In this document: in pieces, positions 46,900 to 61,311 of the stretch
Numbering within the stretch: the first letter of the stretch is position 1
Layout: each line of letters starts with the position of its first letter
From: Tolypeutes matacus
Lineage: Eukaryota > Chordata > Mammalia > Cingulata > Chlamyphoridae
Direction of reading: 5' to 3'
NCBI GenBank assembly: GCA_026826555.1
Contig: JAKSZT010020895.1
Location: 1,696,960-1,760,959 of the forward strand
DNA: 64,000 nt
Notes under the pieces: generated by a model
The model's input: only the letters and a program-made list of their open reading frames with translations
Told to the model about the DNA's origin: nothing
Databases searched by the model: none
Position numbers and translations under genes: made by a program

Positions 46900-47437
46900 G
46901 CTGAATAATATTCCTTTGTGTATATATACCACATTTTGCTAATCCATTCATCTATTGTTTGATACTTGAGTTATTTCCAACATTTGGCAATAGTGAATAA
47001 TGCCACTGTAAACATTGGTGTGGATAAATATTATCATATCTCTGCTTTCAATTCTTCTAGGAATATACACAACAGTTGGGTTGCTGGATCATATATGAGT
47101 TCTATGGTTAGCTTTCTGAGTTACTGCCAGATTGTCCTCCACAATGGTTACACCATTCTACATTCCCATCAGCAGCAGATAAGTGTTTCCATTCCTCCAC
47201 ATTCTTTCCAAGACCTGTATTTCTGTTTTTTAATACCCATGAATTTAATAGGTGTAAATGATATCACATTGCAGTTTTGATATGCACTACCCTAATAGCT
47301 AGTGATGTTGAGCATCTTTTTATAGGATTTTTAGCCAGTTGTCATTCCTCTTATTAAGAATGTCTATTAAAATTTCATGCCCATTTTTTAAAATGAGTTG
47401 TCTTTTATTTTTGAGATGTAAGAATTCTTTTTATTCA
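46900..47437 (-). mobile_element. L1 ORF2 C-terminal fragment
   Basis: Plus-strand landmarks of antisense ORF2 3' end are gaataatattcctttgtgta, ttggcaatagtgaataatgc and ctcctccacaatgg-like text. Both ends are truncated, by unclassified sequence on the left and by the next L1 tail on the right. Confidence 0.85.
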
Positions 47438-47439
47438 GT

Positions 47440-50400
47440 GTCCTCATATCTTTTTAAAAATATATTTTTATTTTATTTTCTTAAAGAGACTTAGATTACA
47501 CAAATGTTACATAAAAAAATATATAGGGATTCCCAAACGCCCCACTCCCCACACCTCACAACATCCTTCATTAGTGTGCAACATTCATTGCAATTGATAA
47601 ATGCATCCTTGGGCTTTGCCACTGAGAATGACCATAGTTCACATTATAGTCTACACCCCTTCCCACACAGTTCTGCATGTTATATGATGATATAAATTGG
47701 CCTATGTATGCCATTGCAATGTCATTCAGGATGATTCCCAACTCCCAAAAAAGCCCTCATATTACAGCTGTTTTCCCTCTCCTGCCCCCAGAGCCTCCAG
47801 TGGTCACTGCCTCCACATCAATGTTATAATTGCTTCCAATTTGTAAGAATCACAATATGTCTATAGTAGAATACCATATGTACACTCTAGTTCATAATTT
47901 ATTCCCCAACCCTAAGGATTCTGGGATGGTGATGTCCACTCCACCTCTAATCGAGTGGAGGCTTCAATCTGATACAGCTGATGGATGGGACTCTATTGCT
48001 TGCAGTTGTCACCTCTCTCATTTCCTTAGTATAGTGATTGTCAATCCTCACCTCCTTATTAGTTGTCCTACGTATGTCCAATGAACTGGAGAGTAGGTGT
48101 TGAAATTCTGCTTAGGTTCTGAGCCCAGCTGGCACATAGACATCCCAAAGACTCCAGTCTATTGGACGTACACCTACAAACCCCAGCATCAAATATAGGT
48201 TTTAATAGAAGGGGCAGATGAACCATTTGTAGGGAAGCCATAAATGAGTCCATCTCTGTCACTCTCAGGAGCACAAACTCCAAAGTAGGGTGAAATGGAA
48301 AGGCACCAGACTCTGGAGATATCTACCCTGACCATAAGACCTGGTGTTTCCAGAGTCCTCAGGAGACCCACTATTTGGAGTAGTATCCACTTGACAGTCT
48401 ACCAGATCCTGTAGAGATGTGCATAAGCGTTACCTCTGGGATGACCTCCTGACACACTTTGAAGTCTTTAGCCATATAAATTCATTTGTCTTTACCTTTT
48501 CCCCCTGCTATTTGAAGTCTTTTTCCAGATTCATTTCTACTTGGACCTGGGTAGTAATCCCTCAGTGCCAGGGAGACTCATCACCGGGAGTCATGTCCCA
48601 TGCTGCAGGGAAGGCAATGCATTTATATCCTGAGTTTGGCTTAGAAAGAGGCTACATTTGAGCAACAAGGAGGCTCTCAGGAGGCAATTCTTAGGCACCC
48701 CACAATACTAGGCTAAGTTTCCACTTCAAAGGAAAGGCTTATAAGCATAGTCATCAATATCAAGGGTCAATTCATGGATCACCCTCCTTCACCACTCTTT
48801 GCCCCTGCACTTTCAGGACTGTTGTTGCTTCATTAAAGAATGTTGCAGAGCTCTCTAGGATGGCAATATAATATTCTCTCAAGTGTTATGTGAGTCTCCA
48901 CCCACTGTGACAATGTCCTGTGAACATTTGAACGTATTAATATAACTAATATATATGCCCAAGTGAACTTCCTCCCATGTACCCCCCCATCACTGACACC
49001 CCACAGCAATGATCCTACCCTGTCCCAGTTGTAACTATTCTGTGATCTAAAGCTTCTTCAAAAATGAAGCCATTAAAATAGCCAAATACAAGTAATAGGA
49101 AAATGACATAATAATGATAGATTTAATTATAAGAAATAAAATACATACAATTTTTAAAAATATAAAAATAATTTAAAAATAAATGATTGGCATATTAAAA
49201 ATAATGAAAAAAAAATGGACATTTTGCCTTTCATCACTGTAATATCTGTTGTCCTGTATGTACAGTGTCATTTTCTTCCATTTATTCCCCAGTGACTTAC
49301 TATTTTTCATTTTGTTTTCAAATAAGTTTTAGGTCACAGTAAAATCACATACATAATACAGGGGTCTCTCATATACCCAACATCATCCCCTTTACCCCTT
49401 TCCAAATTAATATCTTTTTATATGTGGATTGTACCTTTGTTGTTACTGATATACAAATAGTAAAATATAGCTAATAAACATGGTCCATGGTTTCCATTAT
49501 GGTTTACACTATTGACCGTATACTTTAATAAATTTTGATGACATTTAACATGGCCTGTGGCCAATATTGCAAGATCGTGTAGAACACTTCCATTGCCCAA
49601 TAAATACCCCCTGTTTGATCCATTCTGTTCCTCCCTCCCCCTCTCCTCAGGGCCCATGGCAATCCCTTGGCTTCACTCCTTGGATGACAAGATTCTTATT
49701 TGCCTGCAACAACACTGAGTTATTGACACACTGGTATGTCCTACCCTATTAGGAGCTACCCATTCTCTCAGACATTCCTGCTTCTCTGTTTGTAAACAAA
49801 TTGGTCCTTCCCAGGATGCAAGTCCAACTCCTTGCCACTCATTATATGAATCTCCACCCACTGATACTACACATTATGCCAAAATGATCACTCAGACACT
49901 CCTTAGAAGCCTACTCCAGGTGTGCCCTGTCCCAGATGCCACCCCATCCAACACTCTAAACCTGTAACCCGTCATTGTCATATTACCTTAAGAGCATTTC
50001 TAACTTTGTGTTTTCAACCACATATCTGCGAATCCCCAGTGTTCACTTGGTCCCTCTCCCAACCCTTCCCCCAGTTCCTTGGACCTTCCAACCCTCCCTC
50101 CCCAATCTATTCACCTGTTGAACCTGCACCATTCAACCCACTAATATCAGTAACCTCCTGTGATATCCCCTCGATGCACAACTACACACTTTCAGCTTAC
50201 CATAGATTATGTCAGTGTGGGTGTTGGCTTACAACCTTCTTTCCCTTTCTTTTACCTGTAAACCTATCTTCCAACTTTTGGCAATAGTGTATAATGCTAT
50301 GAACTTTGGTGTGCATATATCTGTTCATGTCTTTTCTTTCAATTCTTCTGGGTATATACCCAGCAGTGGAATTGTCGGATCATATGGCAGTTCTATAGTT

Positions 50401-53400
50401 AATTTTTTGAGGAACTGCCAAACTGTCCTCCACAATGGCTGGACCATTCTACATCAATACCAGCAGTGGATGAGGGTTCCCATTGCTCCACATCCTCTCC
50501 AACACTTATATTCCTCTGTTTTTCTAATAGCCACTAGTCTAATGGACATAAGATGGTATCTCATAGTTTTGATTTGCATTTCCCTAACAGTTAGTGATGT
50601 TGAGCATATTTTCATATGCTTTTTAGCCATTTGTATTTCTTCCTTGGAGAAGTGTCTTTTCAAGTCACTTACCTATTTTATAAATGGGTTTTCTTTTTAT
50701 TTTCAAGGTGTAGGATTTCTTTATATATGCTGAATATTAGGCTCTAATCGGACAACTGGTTCCCAAATATTTTCTACCATTGAGTAGGCTGCCTTTTCAC
50801 TTTCTGGACACACTACTTTGAAGCAGAAAAGTTTTTAGTTTTGAAGAGGTCCCATTGAACTAGCTTCTCATTTTTTTTTGCATGTAATTTTGTTGTAAAG
50901 TTTATGAAACCATTTCCTATTACAAGATCTCATAGATGTTTCCCAACATTATCTTCAAGGAGATTTATGATCTTGGCTCTTATAGTTATGTCTTTGATCT
51001 ATCTTTAGCTAAATTTGTATAGGGCATGAAATGGTGATGCTCTCTCATTCATTTGATATGGATATTCAGTTCTAGAACCATTTCTTGAAAAGGGCATTTT
51101 GTCTCATTTGCGGTGCCTTTGTGGCCTTGTTGAGTATCAGTTGTCCGGATATGGGAGGATCTATATCAGAAATCTCAATTCAGTTCCATTAGTTAGTATG
51201 TCTATAATGCTGTTGCAATTTTTATTGTGGTTTTATTAAACCTGTAAAATAATTTGGGAAGAATGGACATCTTAATGTTGTTTAGTCTTCCAATCCATGA
51301 ATATGGAATATTCTTCCATTTACTTAGGTCTGCTTTGATTTTCTTTTAAAATGTGAAATTTTCAATGTAAAACTCCACTACAGCTTTAGTTAAGTTTATT
51401 CTTGGATATTTGATTATTTTAGATGCTATCGAGAATGCAGCTTTTCCTCGATTCTATCTCAAATTGCTCATTATTAGTGTAAAGAAATGCTACTGATTTG
51501 TACATGTTGATCTTATATCCTGCCACTTTTCTGAACTCATTTATCAGCTCTTTATGCTTTGTTGTAGATTTTTGAGGTCTATTTATGGATAGGATCATGT
51601 CATGTGCAAATAGTGAAATTTTTACATTTTCCTTTGCAATTTGGATGATTTTTATTTATTTCTTAAACTTGTTCTCCAGCAAGTACTTTTAAAACAATGA
51701 TAAATAAGAGGAGTGATAGTGGGCATCAGTGTCTTTTTCCAGACCTTACTGGGAAAGACTTTAGCATTTCACATTGAGTATAATGTTAGCTGTGCATTTT
51801 TTCATATATACCCTTTCTCAGGTTGAGGAAGTTTGTTTCTATTCCTATCTTTTGAATTGTTTTTATCCAGAAAGGATACTGTATTTTGTCAAATGTTTTT
51901 TTTTTACATCAATATAGATGATCATGTGATTTTTTTCTTTTGATGTATGTTCATATGTTCAATATGATGTATTACATTGATTTTACTTATGTTGCATAAT
52001 CCTTGTATATCAAGGATGAAAATCATTTGAACATGGTGTATAATTTGTTTTATGTGTTGTTTAATATGATTAGCAAGTATTTTGTTGAAGACTTTAGGAT
52101 TCAGAATCATTAGAGATATTGTTCCATAGTTTTGTGGTGGGGTCTTTAAGTGGCTTTGGTATTAATGTGATGTTGGCATCATGGTATGAGTTAGGCAGTG
52201 TTCCCTCCAATTCTATATTCTGGAAGAATTTAAGCAGGATTCATTGTAATTCTATTTGCAATGACTAGTAGAAGTCTCCTGTGAAGCCATCTGAGCCAGG
52301 GATTTTTTTCATTAGGGAATTTTGATGGATAATTCAATGTTGTTACTTTTCATTGGTTTCTTGAGTTCATCAATTTGTTCTTTCATCAATGAAGGTTACT
52401 TGTGTGTTTCTAGAAATTTGTACATTTCATCTAATTTAAACATCTTATTGGCATACAGCCTTTTAATAAATCCTCTTATGATACTAATTATTTCTGTGGA
52501 ATCAGTGATGATAACTACTCTCTCATTTTAATTGATTTGCATATTTACTCTTTTTTTTCTTTGTTCATTTAGCTAAGGGATTGTCAATAGTATTAACAGT
52601 CTCAAAGAACCAGCTTTTGGTTTTTCTTACTTTTTTCTTAGAGTTTTTTTAATACTCAAATTCATATATTTCTCTTCTATTTTTTGTTATTTTCTTCATT
52701 CTGCTTGCTTTGAGATTAGTTTGTTACTCTTTTTATATTTCATCCAGCTGTGCAGTCAGATCTTTGAATTTACCTCTTTCTGCTTTTTTAATCTAAGAAT
52801 TTATGGCTATAAATTTCCCTTCCAAACTGATTTGTTGCATTCCATAGATTTTGATATGTTTGTTCTCATTTTCATCCATTTCAAGTTAGTTACTGACATC
52901 TTTTGCAAATTCCTCCTTGACCCACTGATTGTCTAAGAGTGTGTTGCTTAACTTCGTATCTTTGGCCTAATCTGGACCTCTACCACATTTTACTTTCCAG
53001 CTTCATTCCATTGTGGTCAGAGAAATTACTTTGAATGATTTCAATCTTTCTAAATTTGTTGAGACTTGGTCTGTGAACTAGTATGTGGTCTATCCTGCAG
53101 AATGATCCTTGTGTGCTTGAGAAGAATGTATATACTGCTGTATTGGGTATAATGTTCTGTAGATGTTTATTACATTTAGATCATCTAATGTATTATTCAT
53201 GGTCTCTCTTTCTTTATTTGTCCTCTGTCAAGATGTTTTGTATAACGGTGGTAATGATGTATTAAATCCCCCACTATAACACTGGAGACATCTGTTTTTC
53301 CCTTTGATTTTTCCAATTTTTGTCTCTGCATTTGCATCCTGGTTAGGTGCAAAAATGTTTATGATTGTTCTTTCTTATTCATAGATTACCCCTTTTATTA

Positions 53401-53454
53401 ATATACAGTGTTTCTCTTTGTTACAATCATTTTGTGTTTATACTCTATTGCACT
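47440..53454 (-). mobile_element. LINE-1: modules B and A plus most of ORF2
   Basis: The minus strand reads ORF2 (53454 to about 50273), then module A (50270-49166), then module B (49165-47440) with the tail at the left. At about 50272, cctatctt joins ccaacttttggc, and about 235 bases, the ORF2 C-terminus, are missing compared with 28260-28500. The 5' end is cut in the endonuclease by the tail of the next L1 at 53455. Confidence 0.88.
50273..53454 (-). pseudogene. L1 ORF2 remnant
   Basis: Contains the cysteine motif region [16 protein letters not shown] at 50663-50454. The RT FADD box is FAHD at 51610-51599 (first aspartate lost). The thumb and palm segments KVFNKILANHIKQHIKQIIHH lie at 52110-51922. 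The endonuclease end lies toward 53400. Many stops separate these. Not functional. Confidence 0.85.
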
Positions 53455-55495
53455 AATGTTAAATAAAAAATATAGGGGATCACATATTCCCCACTTCCTA
53501 CTCTTCCCACATTTTACCATATCAACAACATACTTCATTAGTGTGGTACATTTGTTACAATTGATGAAAACATGTTGGAACATTGCTACTATTTGTTGAT
53601 TACAGTTCACATTATAGTTTAGTTTCTCTCCCACACAATTTCTTAATTTATGGCAAGATATATAACGACCTGTATCTGTCATTGCAACATCATTCAGGAC
53701 AAATCCAAATATTACACCTATTATTCCCTATCCCTCCCCTCAGAAATGCCCAAATATTACACCTATTCTTCCCTATCCCTCCCCTCAGAACCTCCAGTGG
53801 CCACTGTATACACATCAGTGATAAAAGTTCTACCATTCCTAGAATCACAATAAGTATATAAGTACATAGTAGAATACTCTAGTCCATCATTCATTCCCCA
53901 ATCCTGAGGATTCTCAGATGGTGATGCCTACTCAACCTTTTCTTGAGAGGGGACTTAGACCCCATGGGATATATGGATGGGTCTCTCTTCCTTGCAGTTG
54001 TATACTGTCTCTGTTCCTTGGGATGGTCATTTTCCATCATCATTTCCTTGTCTCTTGTCTTGGATGAGTTCAATGAACTAGAAAGTAAGTGTTGAAGCAA
54101 CTCGGTTGAGATTCAAGGCCCAACTGGTACATGGAAAGCCCAAAGATTTAAGTCTCTTGGACATTAACCTATTGAGTCTAGTACTAACTCTTGGGTCAAA
54201 CCAAAGGGGCAGAAGAACCATGTGTAGGAAAACCACAACTGAGTCCAACTCTGACACACTGGGAAGCATAAATTCCAAAGTAGGGCTCACTGCCATCATG
54301 CCAATCTCCTGAGCTGTCTGCCCTCCCTATAGTGTCTGGATGTTTTCAGAGCCCACAAGAGCCCCTCTATTTGAGGCAAAATTTACTGGGGCAGACAATG
54401 AGATCCTGCTGAGATGTGCATAAACATAACCTCTGGAATGACCTCCCAACTCACTTTGAAGTCACTTAGCCATATAAATTCATTTGTCTTTACTCTTTTC
54501 CCGTTTTTGTGAAGGTCTTTTTCCAGTTGCATTGCTAGTTGGTGCTTGGTAGTAATCTCTCAGTGCCAGGAAAGCTTATCCCCAGAAGACAGGTCCCATG
54601 CCACAGGGAATATAATATGTTTATGCTGAGTTTGTCTTAGAGAAAGGCTACATTTGAGCAAAAAGGAGACTCTCAGGAAGTAACTCTTAGGAAAACTATA
54701 ATACTAGGCTAAATTTCAATTTCAAAAGTAAAGTTGCATAAGTACAGTCATCAATATCAAGGGTATGTCAATGGTCCATCCTCCTTTACTAGTCACTGTC
54801 CCTGTACTCAGGGAATTTTTGCTGTCCTAATTAAGAATTTGGCAGAACTTCCCAGGATAGGTATTTTATATTTTTTCAGTTATTGTGTCAGTCTCCACCC
54901 ACCAAGACCTTGCCCCATGAACACTTGAAGACCATCACGTTTGTTATAGGTATGCCCCAGGCGAAACTCCTCCCATAACTGACACCCCACACCAATGATC
55001 CTTCCATGCCACAGTTGTAACCCTTCTGTGATCAAAAATTCTTCAAAATTGAAGCCAACAAAATATTTGAATAAAATTAATAGGAAAATGAAATTATAAT
55101 GATATTTTTAAAAATAATAAAATACAAAATTTAAAAAGATTTGAAATAATAAAAAATAATAAAAATAAAATTTAAAAAATTTGTCATTGTGTTTCATCAC
55201 TGTAGGATCTGTTGTCTTGTATGTACAGTACCATTTTCTTCCATTTAATCCCCCAATGTCGTTTTTTTTCATTTTCTCTTCACAGAAGCTTTAGGTTATA
55301 GAAAAGTAATTTACAGAATATAAGGGTTTCTATATACATAAGAACCTCCCCCTTTACCCTTTTCCCCTATTAATAACATTTTACATGTGGATGGTATATT
55401 TATTATAATTGTTATACAAATTATGAAGCATTGCTACTCACCATGGTTAAAGATTTACATTATGGTTTACATTTTTGTTCATACAATTTTTTTTT
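53455..55495 (-). mobile_element. L1 3'UTR fragment (B and part of A)
   Basis: A minus-strand 3' end with tail at 53455. Module B runs to about 55180 and part of module A to about 55495, where it is 5'-truncated. A block with cctcccctcagaa and aaatattacacctattcttc is tandemly duplicated at 53708-53790 (unit of about 50 bases). Confidence 0.85.
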
Positions 55496-55762
55496 TCTTT
55501 CTGACTCCTGAAAGTCTATTTTACCTTTTTTTCCCCCTTTATTTTTAAAGAAGTTTTAGATTTTATAAATGTTACATAGAAAATATAGGGAATTCCCATT
55601 TACCCAACTTCCTCCCTCTCCCACACTTGCCCACATTAGCAACATCTTTCATTAGTGTGGTACATTTGTTACAATTGATGAACACATATTGAAGCATTGC
55701 TACTAACCACGTCTAGAGTTTGCATTATAGTTTAAATTTTGCACCACACAATATTATAGTTT
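55496..55762 (-). mobile_element. Short L1 3'UTR terminal fragment
   Basis: After about 35 bases of uncertain host sequence, 55535-55762 is the last 220 bases of a module B 3'UTR, antisense. It is cut on the right by the tail of the next copy. Confidence 0.75.
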
Positions 55763-55764
55763 TT

Positions 55765-58671
55765 TAATATATATATATTTTAAAAGATGCTTAGATTACA
55801 TAAACATTACACAAACATTACAGAGATTCCCATGTTCCCCACCTCCCACACCTCCCATAACATCCAATATAAGCATCTTTCATGAGTGTGGCACATCACC
55901 TGCAGAGGATATACACATCCTGGGGCTTTGCCACTAAGCCTGGACCATAGTTCACATTGTAGACCACACTCTCTCCTACACAGTTCTGCATGGTATATGC
56001 TGATGTAAAATGGCCTATATATCTGTCGTTGTAATGTCACTCAGGATAATTCCCAAGTTCCGAAAAAGCCCCTGTATTACAACTGCTTTTCCCTTCCATG
56101 CCCCGAATGCATGTAGTGGCCACTGGCTCCACCTCACTATTATAATTTCTCCCATTGCTTGAATCACAATATGTCTACACCAGAATACCATTAAGTTCAC
56201 TCTAGTCCATAGCTCTTCCCCCAATCCTGAGGAGTTGGGGATGGTGATGTCTACTCCACCTCCAAGTAAGAGGGGGCTTATATCCCATTGATACAGTGGA
56301 TGGGATTATCCTGCCTGCAGCTGCAGTCTCTCTCCATTCCCTGGGATGGCCATTGTCCTTCAATGTCTCCTCACCAGGTGACTTGGGTGAGCCCATTGAG
56401 CTGTAGAGTAGGAGTTGCAGTTCCACTGAGATTCCAGGCACAGCTGGCACATGGGCAGGCCAGAGGCTCCAGTCTCTGGAAGTACATCTACAAACTCCAG
56501 CCTCACATATAGGTTTGAATAGAAGGGACTGGTGAACCATATGTAGGGAGGACTTATTTGAGTCTAATTCTGTCACTCTCAGGAGCACAGATTCCAAAGT
56601 AGAGCCCACTGATAAGGCATCAATCTCTGGAGCAATCCCCCCTTATATAGGACCTGGGTGTCTCCAGAGCCCTCAGGAGCCCCTCTGTGTGGGGTGATAA
56701 TCACTTTGGTGTTCTATGAGATCCTATTGAGGTGTCCGTAAGCATTACCTCTGGGATGACTTCCCGACTCTCTTTGAAGTCTCTTAGCCACATGAACTCA
56801 TTTGTCTTTACCTTTCCCCCTTTTATTCAAGGTATTTTTCCAGTTGTATTGCCAGTTGGCACTTGGTATTAATCCCTTGTTGCCAGGGAGGCTTATCCCT
56901 GGGAGTTAAGTCCCATTCTGGGGGGAAGGTAATGCATTCATATGCTGTGTTTGGCTTAAAGAGAGGCCACATTTGAGCAAAAAGGAGGCTCTCGGGTGGC
57001 AACCCTTAGGCATTCCATAACAGTAGGCTAAGTTTCAATTAAAAGAGCAAATACTCATAAGGCTAGTCATCAATAACAAGAACCCATCAGTGAACCATCT
57101 TCTTTTTCCAGACACTGCCCCTGCACTCTGGGGACTGCTGCTGCTCCCTTGGAATATGTGGCAGTGCTCTCCAGGTTGGAAATTCAGTATTCCCTCATTT
57201 ATTGAGTGATTTTCTACCCACCATGAGCATGCCACATCCCTTGATCATTTGAACAATTTTATATATCTTTCATGTATATTCTGGCGAACTTCCCCCATGA
57301 AACCCCCATCCCAGACACCCCCCACCAATGATCCTCTTCTGCCTCCTTTGTAATGCTTCTGTGATCTAAACCTTCCCTGAAGATGAAACCCATATAATAG
57401 CCAAATACAATTAATAGGAAAATGAAATAATAAGCTTAAATGTAAGAGATAAAATACATGGGAACTCAGGAAAAAAAAACTAAAAATAAAGTTAAAATAT
57501 TGGGACATTCAAAAAATTGGAAAAAACATAAAAAAATTTTAAAAATTAAAAAATTAAAAATTTAAATTTATTATTTTTTCCTTTTATCACTGCATTGAGT
57601 ATTCAGTCTGTACCATGGCACCTTGCCCCTCTCACTCCCCAGTGTCTCCCAAATTTTCATTTAATTTTCAAAGAAGTTTTAGGTCACAGTAAAGTCACAC
57701 ACAGAATACTAGAGACTCTCATATACCCAACCTCCTTCCCCTTTCCTTACCCCAAATTAAAACCTTTTTTTGTGTGTGTGAATGGTAGTATTGTTATAAC
57801 TGTTATACACATAGTGAAACATAGCTACTAAACATTGTCAATGATTACAGCATAGTTTACAATTTAGACGGTACAGTTTTATAATTTTTGATGATATTTA
57901 CCATGTCCTGTGTCCATATTGTAAGGAAATGAAAAACATTTCCCATGACCACTAAATAGCCCCTGTTTGATCTTTTCTGTTCCTTCCTCCCCATCCTCCT
58001 GGGGCACATGACACTCCCTTGACTTGACTCGTTGGATGACAAGATTCATAATTACATGCCCTAGGTATTCTATCCTGCCCTTCCTAATCTACCCACCTGT
58101 CAACACTGCACCACCAAACCCAGTAATATCACTACCCACCTACCCTGTCCTTCAATATGCTACTATACTCTATCACTTTACCATAGATTATGTCCATATG
58201 CGTGATGGCTCACAACCTACTCTTCTCTTTTGCTCCCTTGTTAACCTATCTTTCAGACAATGGTTCTCAGAGACTGCTCACATTCCTCAATTAGAATCAG
58301 TGAGGTCATATACTGTTCATCCTTCAATGCCTGGCTTGCTTCACTCAACAAAAGGTCTTCAAGATTCATCCATTTTATTCCATATGTTAGCACTTTATTC
58401 CTTCTTACAGATGAGTAATATTCCATTGTATGTATGTACCACATTTTGTGTATCCATTCATCTGTTGATGGGCAAAGGGGCTGATTCCAACTTTTGTCAA
58501 TTGTGAACAATGCCACTATTAACATTGGTGTGCATATACCTGTTCGTGTCTTTGCTTTCAGTTTTTCTGGGTATATAACCAGCAGTGGAATCGCTGGATC
58601 ACATGGAAGATCTATTGTTAGTTTTCTGAGGAACCACCAAACTGTCCTTCACAGTGGCTGGACCATTCCAC
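55765..58671 (-). mobile_element. L1 3' end: module B, module A, ORF2 end
   Basis: A minus-strand insertion with tail at 55765 running through module B (to about 57530), module A and the ORF2 C-terminus to a 5' truncation at 58671. At about 58054 some 370 bases of module A are deleted relative to 27718-28078. It provides the uninverted order used to interpret the twin-primed copy at 27120-30368. Confidence 0.87.
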
Positions 58672-59815
58672 AATTCCATGGAGGGCTTTGCCACATCTTC
58701 TATTGGAGCAGCAACAGTCTCCCAAGTGCAGGGGCAGTAACTGGTGAAGGAGGATGATCCACTGATGGGCTCTTGATATTGACAACTAGGCTTACAAGCC
58801 TTTGCTCTAGAAATTGAAACTTAGCCTACTGTTATGGGGTGCCTAGCAGTTGCCTCCTGAGAGACTCCTTGTTGCTCAAATGAGGCCTCTATCTAAGCCA
58901 AACTCAGCATGTGAATGCATTTGCTTCCCACAGTGTGGGACATGACTCCCAGGGATGAGCCTCCCTAGCACCGAGGGATTGCTACCAAGCACCAACTCAC
59001 AATACAACTAGAAAAAGACCTCAAATAAAAGGGGAAAAAGCTAAAGACATATGAGTATATGACTAAGATACTTGAAAAAGTGTCAGGAGGTCATCCCATA
59101 AGTAATGCTTATGCATTTCTCAGCAGGATCTCACAGACTGCCAAAGTGGATACTACTCCAAATAGTGGAGCTCCTGATGGCTCTGGAGACACCCAAATCC
59201 TATGGTCAGGGAGGATAGTTCCAGAGTCTGTTGCCTTGCCATTGAGCCCTACTTTGGAGTTTGTGCTCCTGAGAGTGACAGAGTTGGACTCAATTATGTC
59301 TTCCTTGCACATGGCTCATCTGTTCTTTCTATTTAAATCTATATTTGGTGATGGAGTTTGTAGGTATATATCCAGAGACTCAAGTCTTTAGGCTGTTCAT
59401 GTGCCAGCTAGACCTGGAACCTTGGTGGAGTTGCAACACCTACTCTATAGCTCATTAAACGTACCCAGGACAACTGGCGGGGAGATGATGATGAACAGTG
59501 GCTGTACCAGGGAACTAGTAATGGGGCTTTTTTGGGACCTGGGAATCATCCTGAGTGATGTTGCAATGACATACATAGGCCATTTTATATCATCACACAA
59601 CATGCAGAACTGTGTGGGAGAAAATGTGGACTACAATGTGAACTATGGTCCATGTTTAATGGCAAAGTCCTGGAGTACGGTTATCAATTGCAATGAATGT
59701 GCCACACTAATGAAGAATGTTCATGTGGGAGGGTGTCAGAGGTTTTGTGAAACCCTATATCTTTTGTGTAATATTTATTTAATTTAAGTATCTTTTAAAA
59801 AATGGTAATAACTGA
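58672..59815 (+). mobile_element. L1 module B 3' end, sense
   Basis: Sense 3'UTR from ccatggagggctttgccac to the usual terminus gtaatatttatttaattta and a short A-rich tail. About 320 bases are missing internally at about 59519, where caatggaagaaattac-type text is skipped. Its left edge touches an opposite-strand L1, and the two are probably independent insertions. Confidence 0.82.
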
Positions 59816-60128
59816 AAAAAGAAGACCATTGTGGCTGAGTAATAGTGATGCAGAATGAGGGCCTAGACCACACTAGATCAGCCAGTATTTCTGGAACAAC
59901 CTTTTGGTACAAAGCACAAGAGAGAAAAGAGCGGTGGCCCAGGAAAGGGCAAAGTTAATAAGTGACAATAATCCATCTTTATGGCCATTTCCCCAAAAGT
60001 TTATTTTTATAGTGGAGGGACTATTTTCTTAAATTATTACCACAGTCGATAGAAACTCTTCTTTGTACTAGAAAGAGCATGGGGTATTTTGTTGAATATT
60101 GTGTATGTATTTTTTATTAAATATTAAC
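59816..60128. other. Unclassified spacer
   Basis: About 310 bases with no recognised gene or repeat, lying between a plus L1 tail and a minus L1. Confidence 0.45.
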
Positions 60129-60459
60129 AATTGCTCAAAAAAACAACACATACCTGCAAATAACCAGAGTTCATCTGCTCCCTACCCTGAATCACCCCTC
60201 AGTTCCTTGGAGAGTACAACCTGCCCACCCCCCACATTGCCCCCCTCACAGGTCAGCACCCCAAAACCCAATAGCAACATTGCATCACTGACATGCCCAT
60301 CCACTCCCGAGCTACACCCTTCCATCTTATCATAGATTTTGCTCATTTGGGCAATGGCTCACAACCCTCTACTCTCTTTCTGTCTCATGTAAACTTTTTA
60401 ATCTCTAGCTCTGTGACTCTGCTTAATTTGATTAATTCATATCAGTGATGTCATATAAT

Positions 60460-60855
60460 TGTTGTAATTCAACATGGAGTTAGATGGTGCTGGGAATGAA
60501 AAAGAGAAAACAAAGACTGGTATCAGGGGACCTCACTCCATGTGGAATGCAGGCAAGTTTATGTAGGCTGAAGCTGCTTTTTATACTACAAAGCTGATAA
60601 CAAAAGTAGGGCATCCTTCGCTAGTTCCTCTGCTTGGCACATAAGAGTGCTGCCTGTTTCTGTGTTCCTAGACAATCTTTCTTAGAAATTCAGACAGTAA
60701 CTTCTTAATGCTGAGTTCATTCCACTCTACCTCCTCCTACTGATGTCTGCAGTATGCAGTGTCCTTGGAGACATTTACTATTGTTTCTCTGCCAGTAAGC
60801 ACACTTTCTAAATGCTTAACCCTTTATGCTCTGGCTCTCAGCATCTTTTCCAACA
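60460..60855 (-). mobile_element. Solo LTR, class II-like, 6-bp TSD
   Basis: The 396-base insert has short inverted ends, tgttg at the left and caaca at the right, and is flanked by perfect 6-base duplications tataat (60454-60459 and 60856-60861). Orientation is minus: that strand has a TATA-like gtataaaaagcagc near 60585-60572. Six-base duplications are typical of class II (betaretrovirus-like) ERVs. No internal viral sequence remains, so it is a product of LTR-LTR recombination. It could carry a promoter, but nothing shows use. Confidence 0.8.
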
Positions 60856-61280
60856 TATAATATTTGTCCTTCAGTGCCTAGCTTGCTTAACTCAACATAC
60901 GGTGTTCAAGGTTCATCCATGTTATCCCATGTGTTAATACTGAATTCCTTCTTACAGCTAAGTAATATTTCATTGTGTGTGTCTCCCAGAGTTTGCTTAT
61001 CCATTCATCTATTGATGGACCTTTGGGTTGTTTCCAACTATTGGCAGTAGGGAATAATGCTACTACAAGCATATATTTGTCCGTATCCCTGCTTTCACTT
61101 CTTCTGGGGATATACCCTGTATTGAGTTTGCACGATTATGTTTGAGTTTTATAGTTAGCATCCTGAGGAACAGCCAGATTCTACTATGAGATGTCTTTGG
61201 TTGCACCACTCTGATTTCCTACTAGCAGTGGATAAAAGTTCCCATTCCTCCAAATGCATTGCAATAGTTGTAGTCCTCTG

Positions 61281-61286
<6 letters not shown>

Positions 61287-61311
<25 letters not shown>

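Noticed and set aside
60454..60861. TATAAT boxes as bacterial promoter elements
   Set aside because: They are the two halves of a retroviral target-site duplication in eukaryotic DNA.
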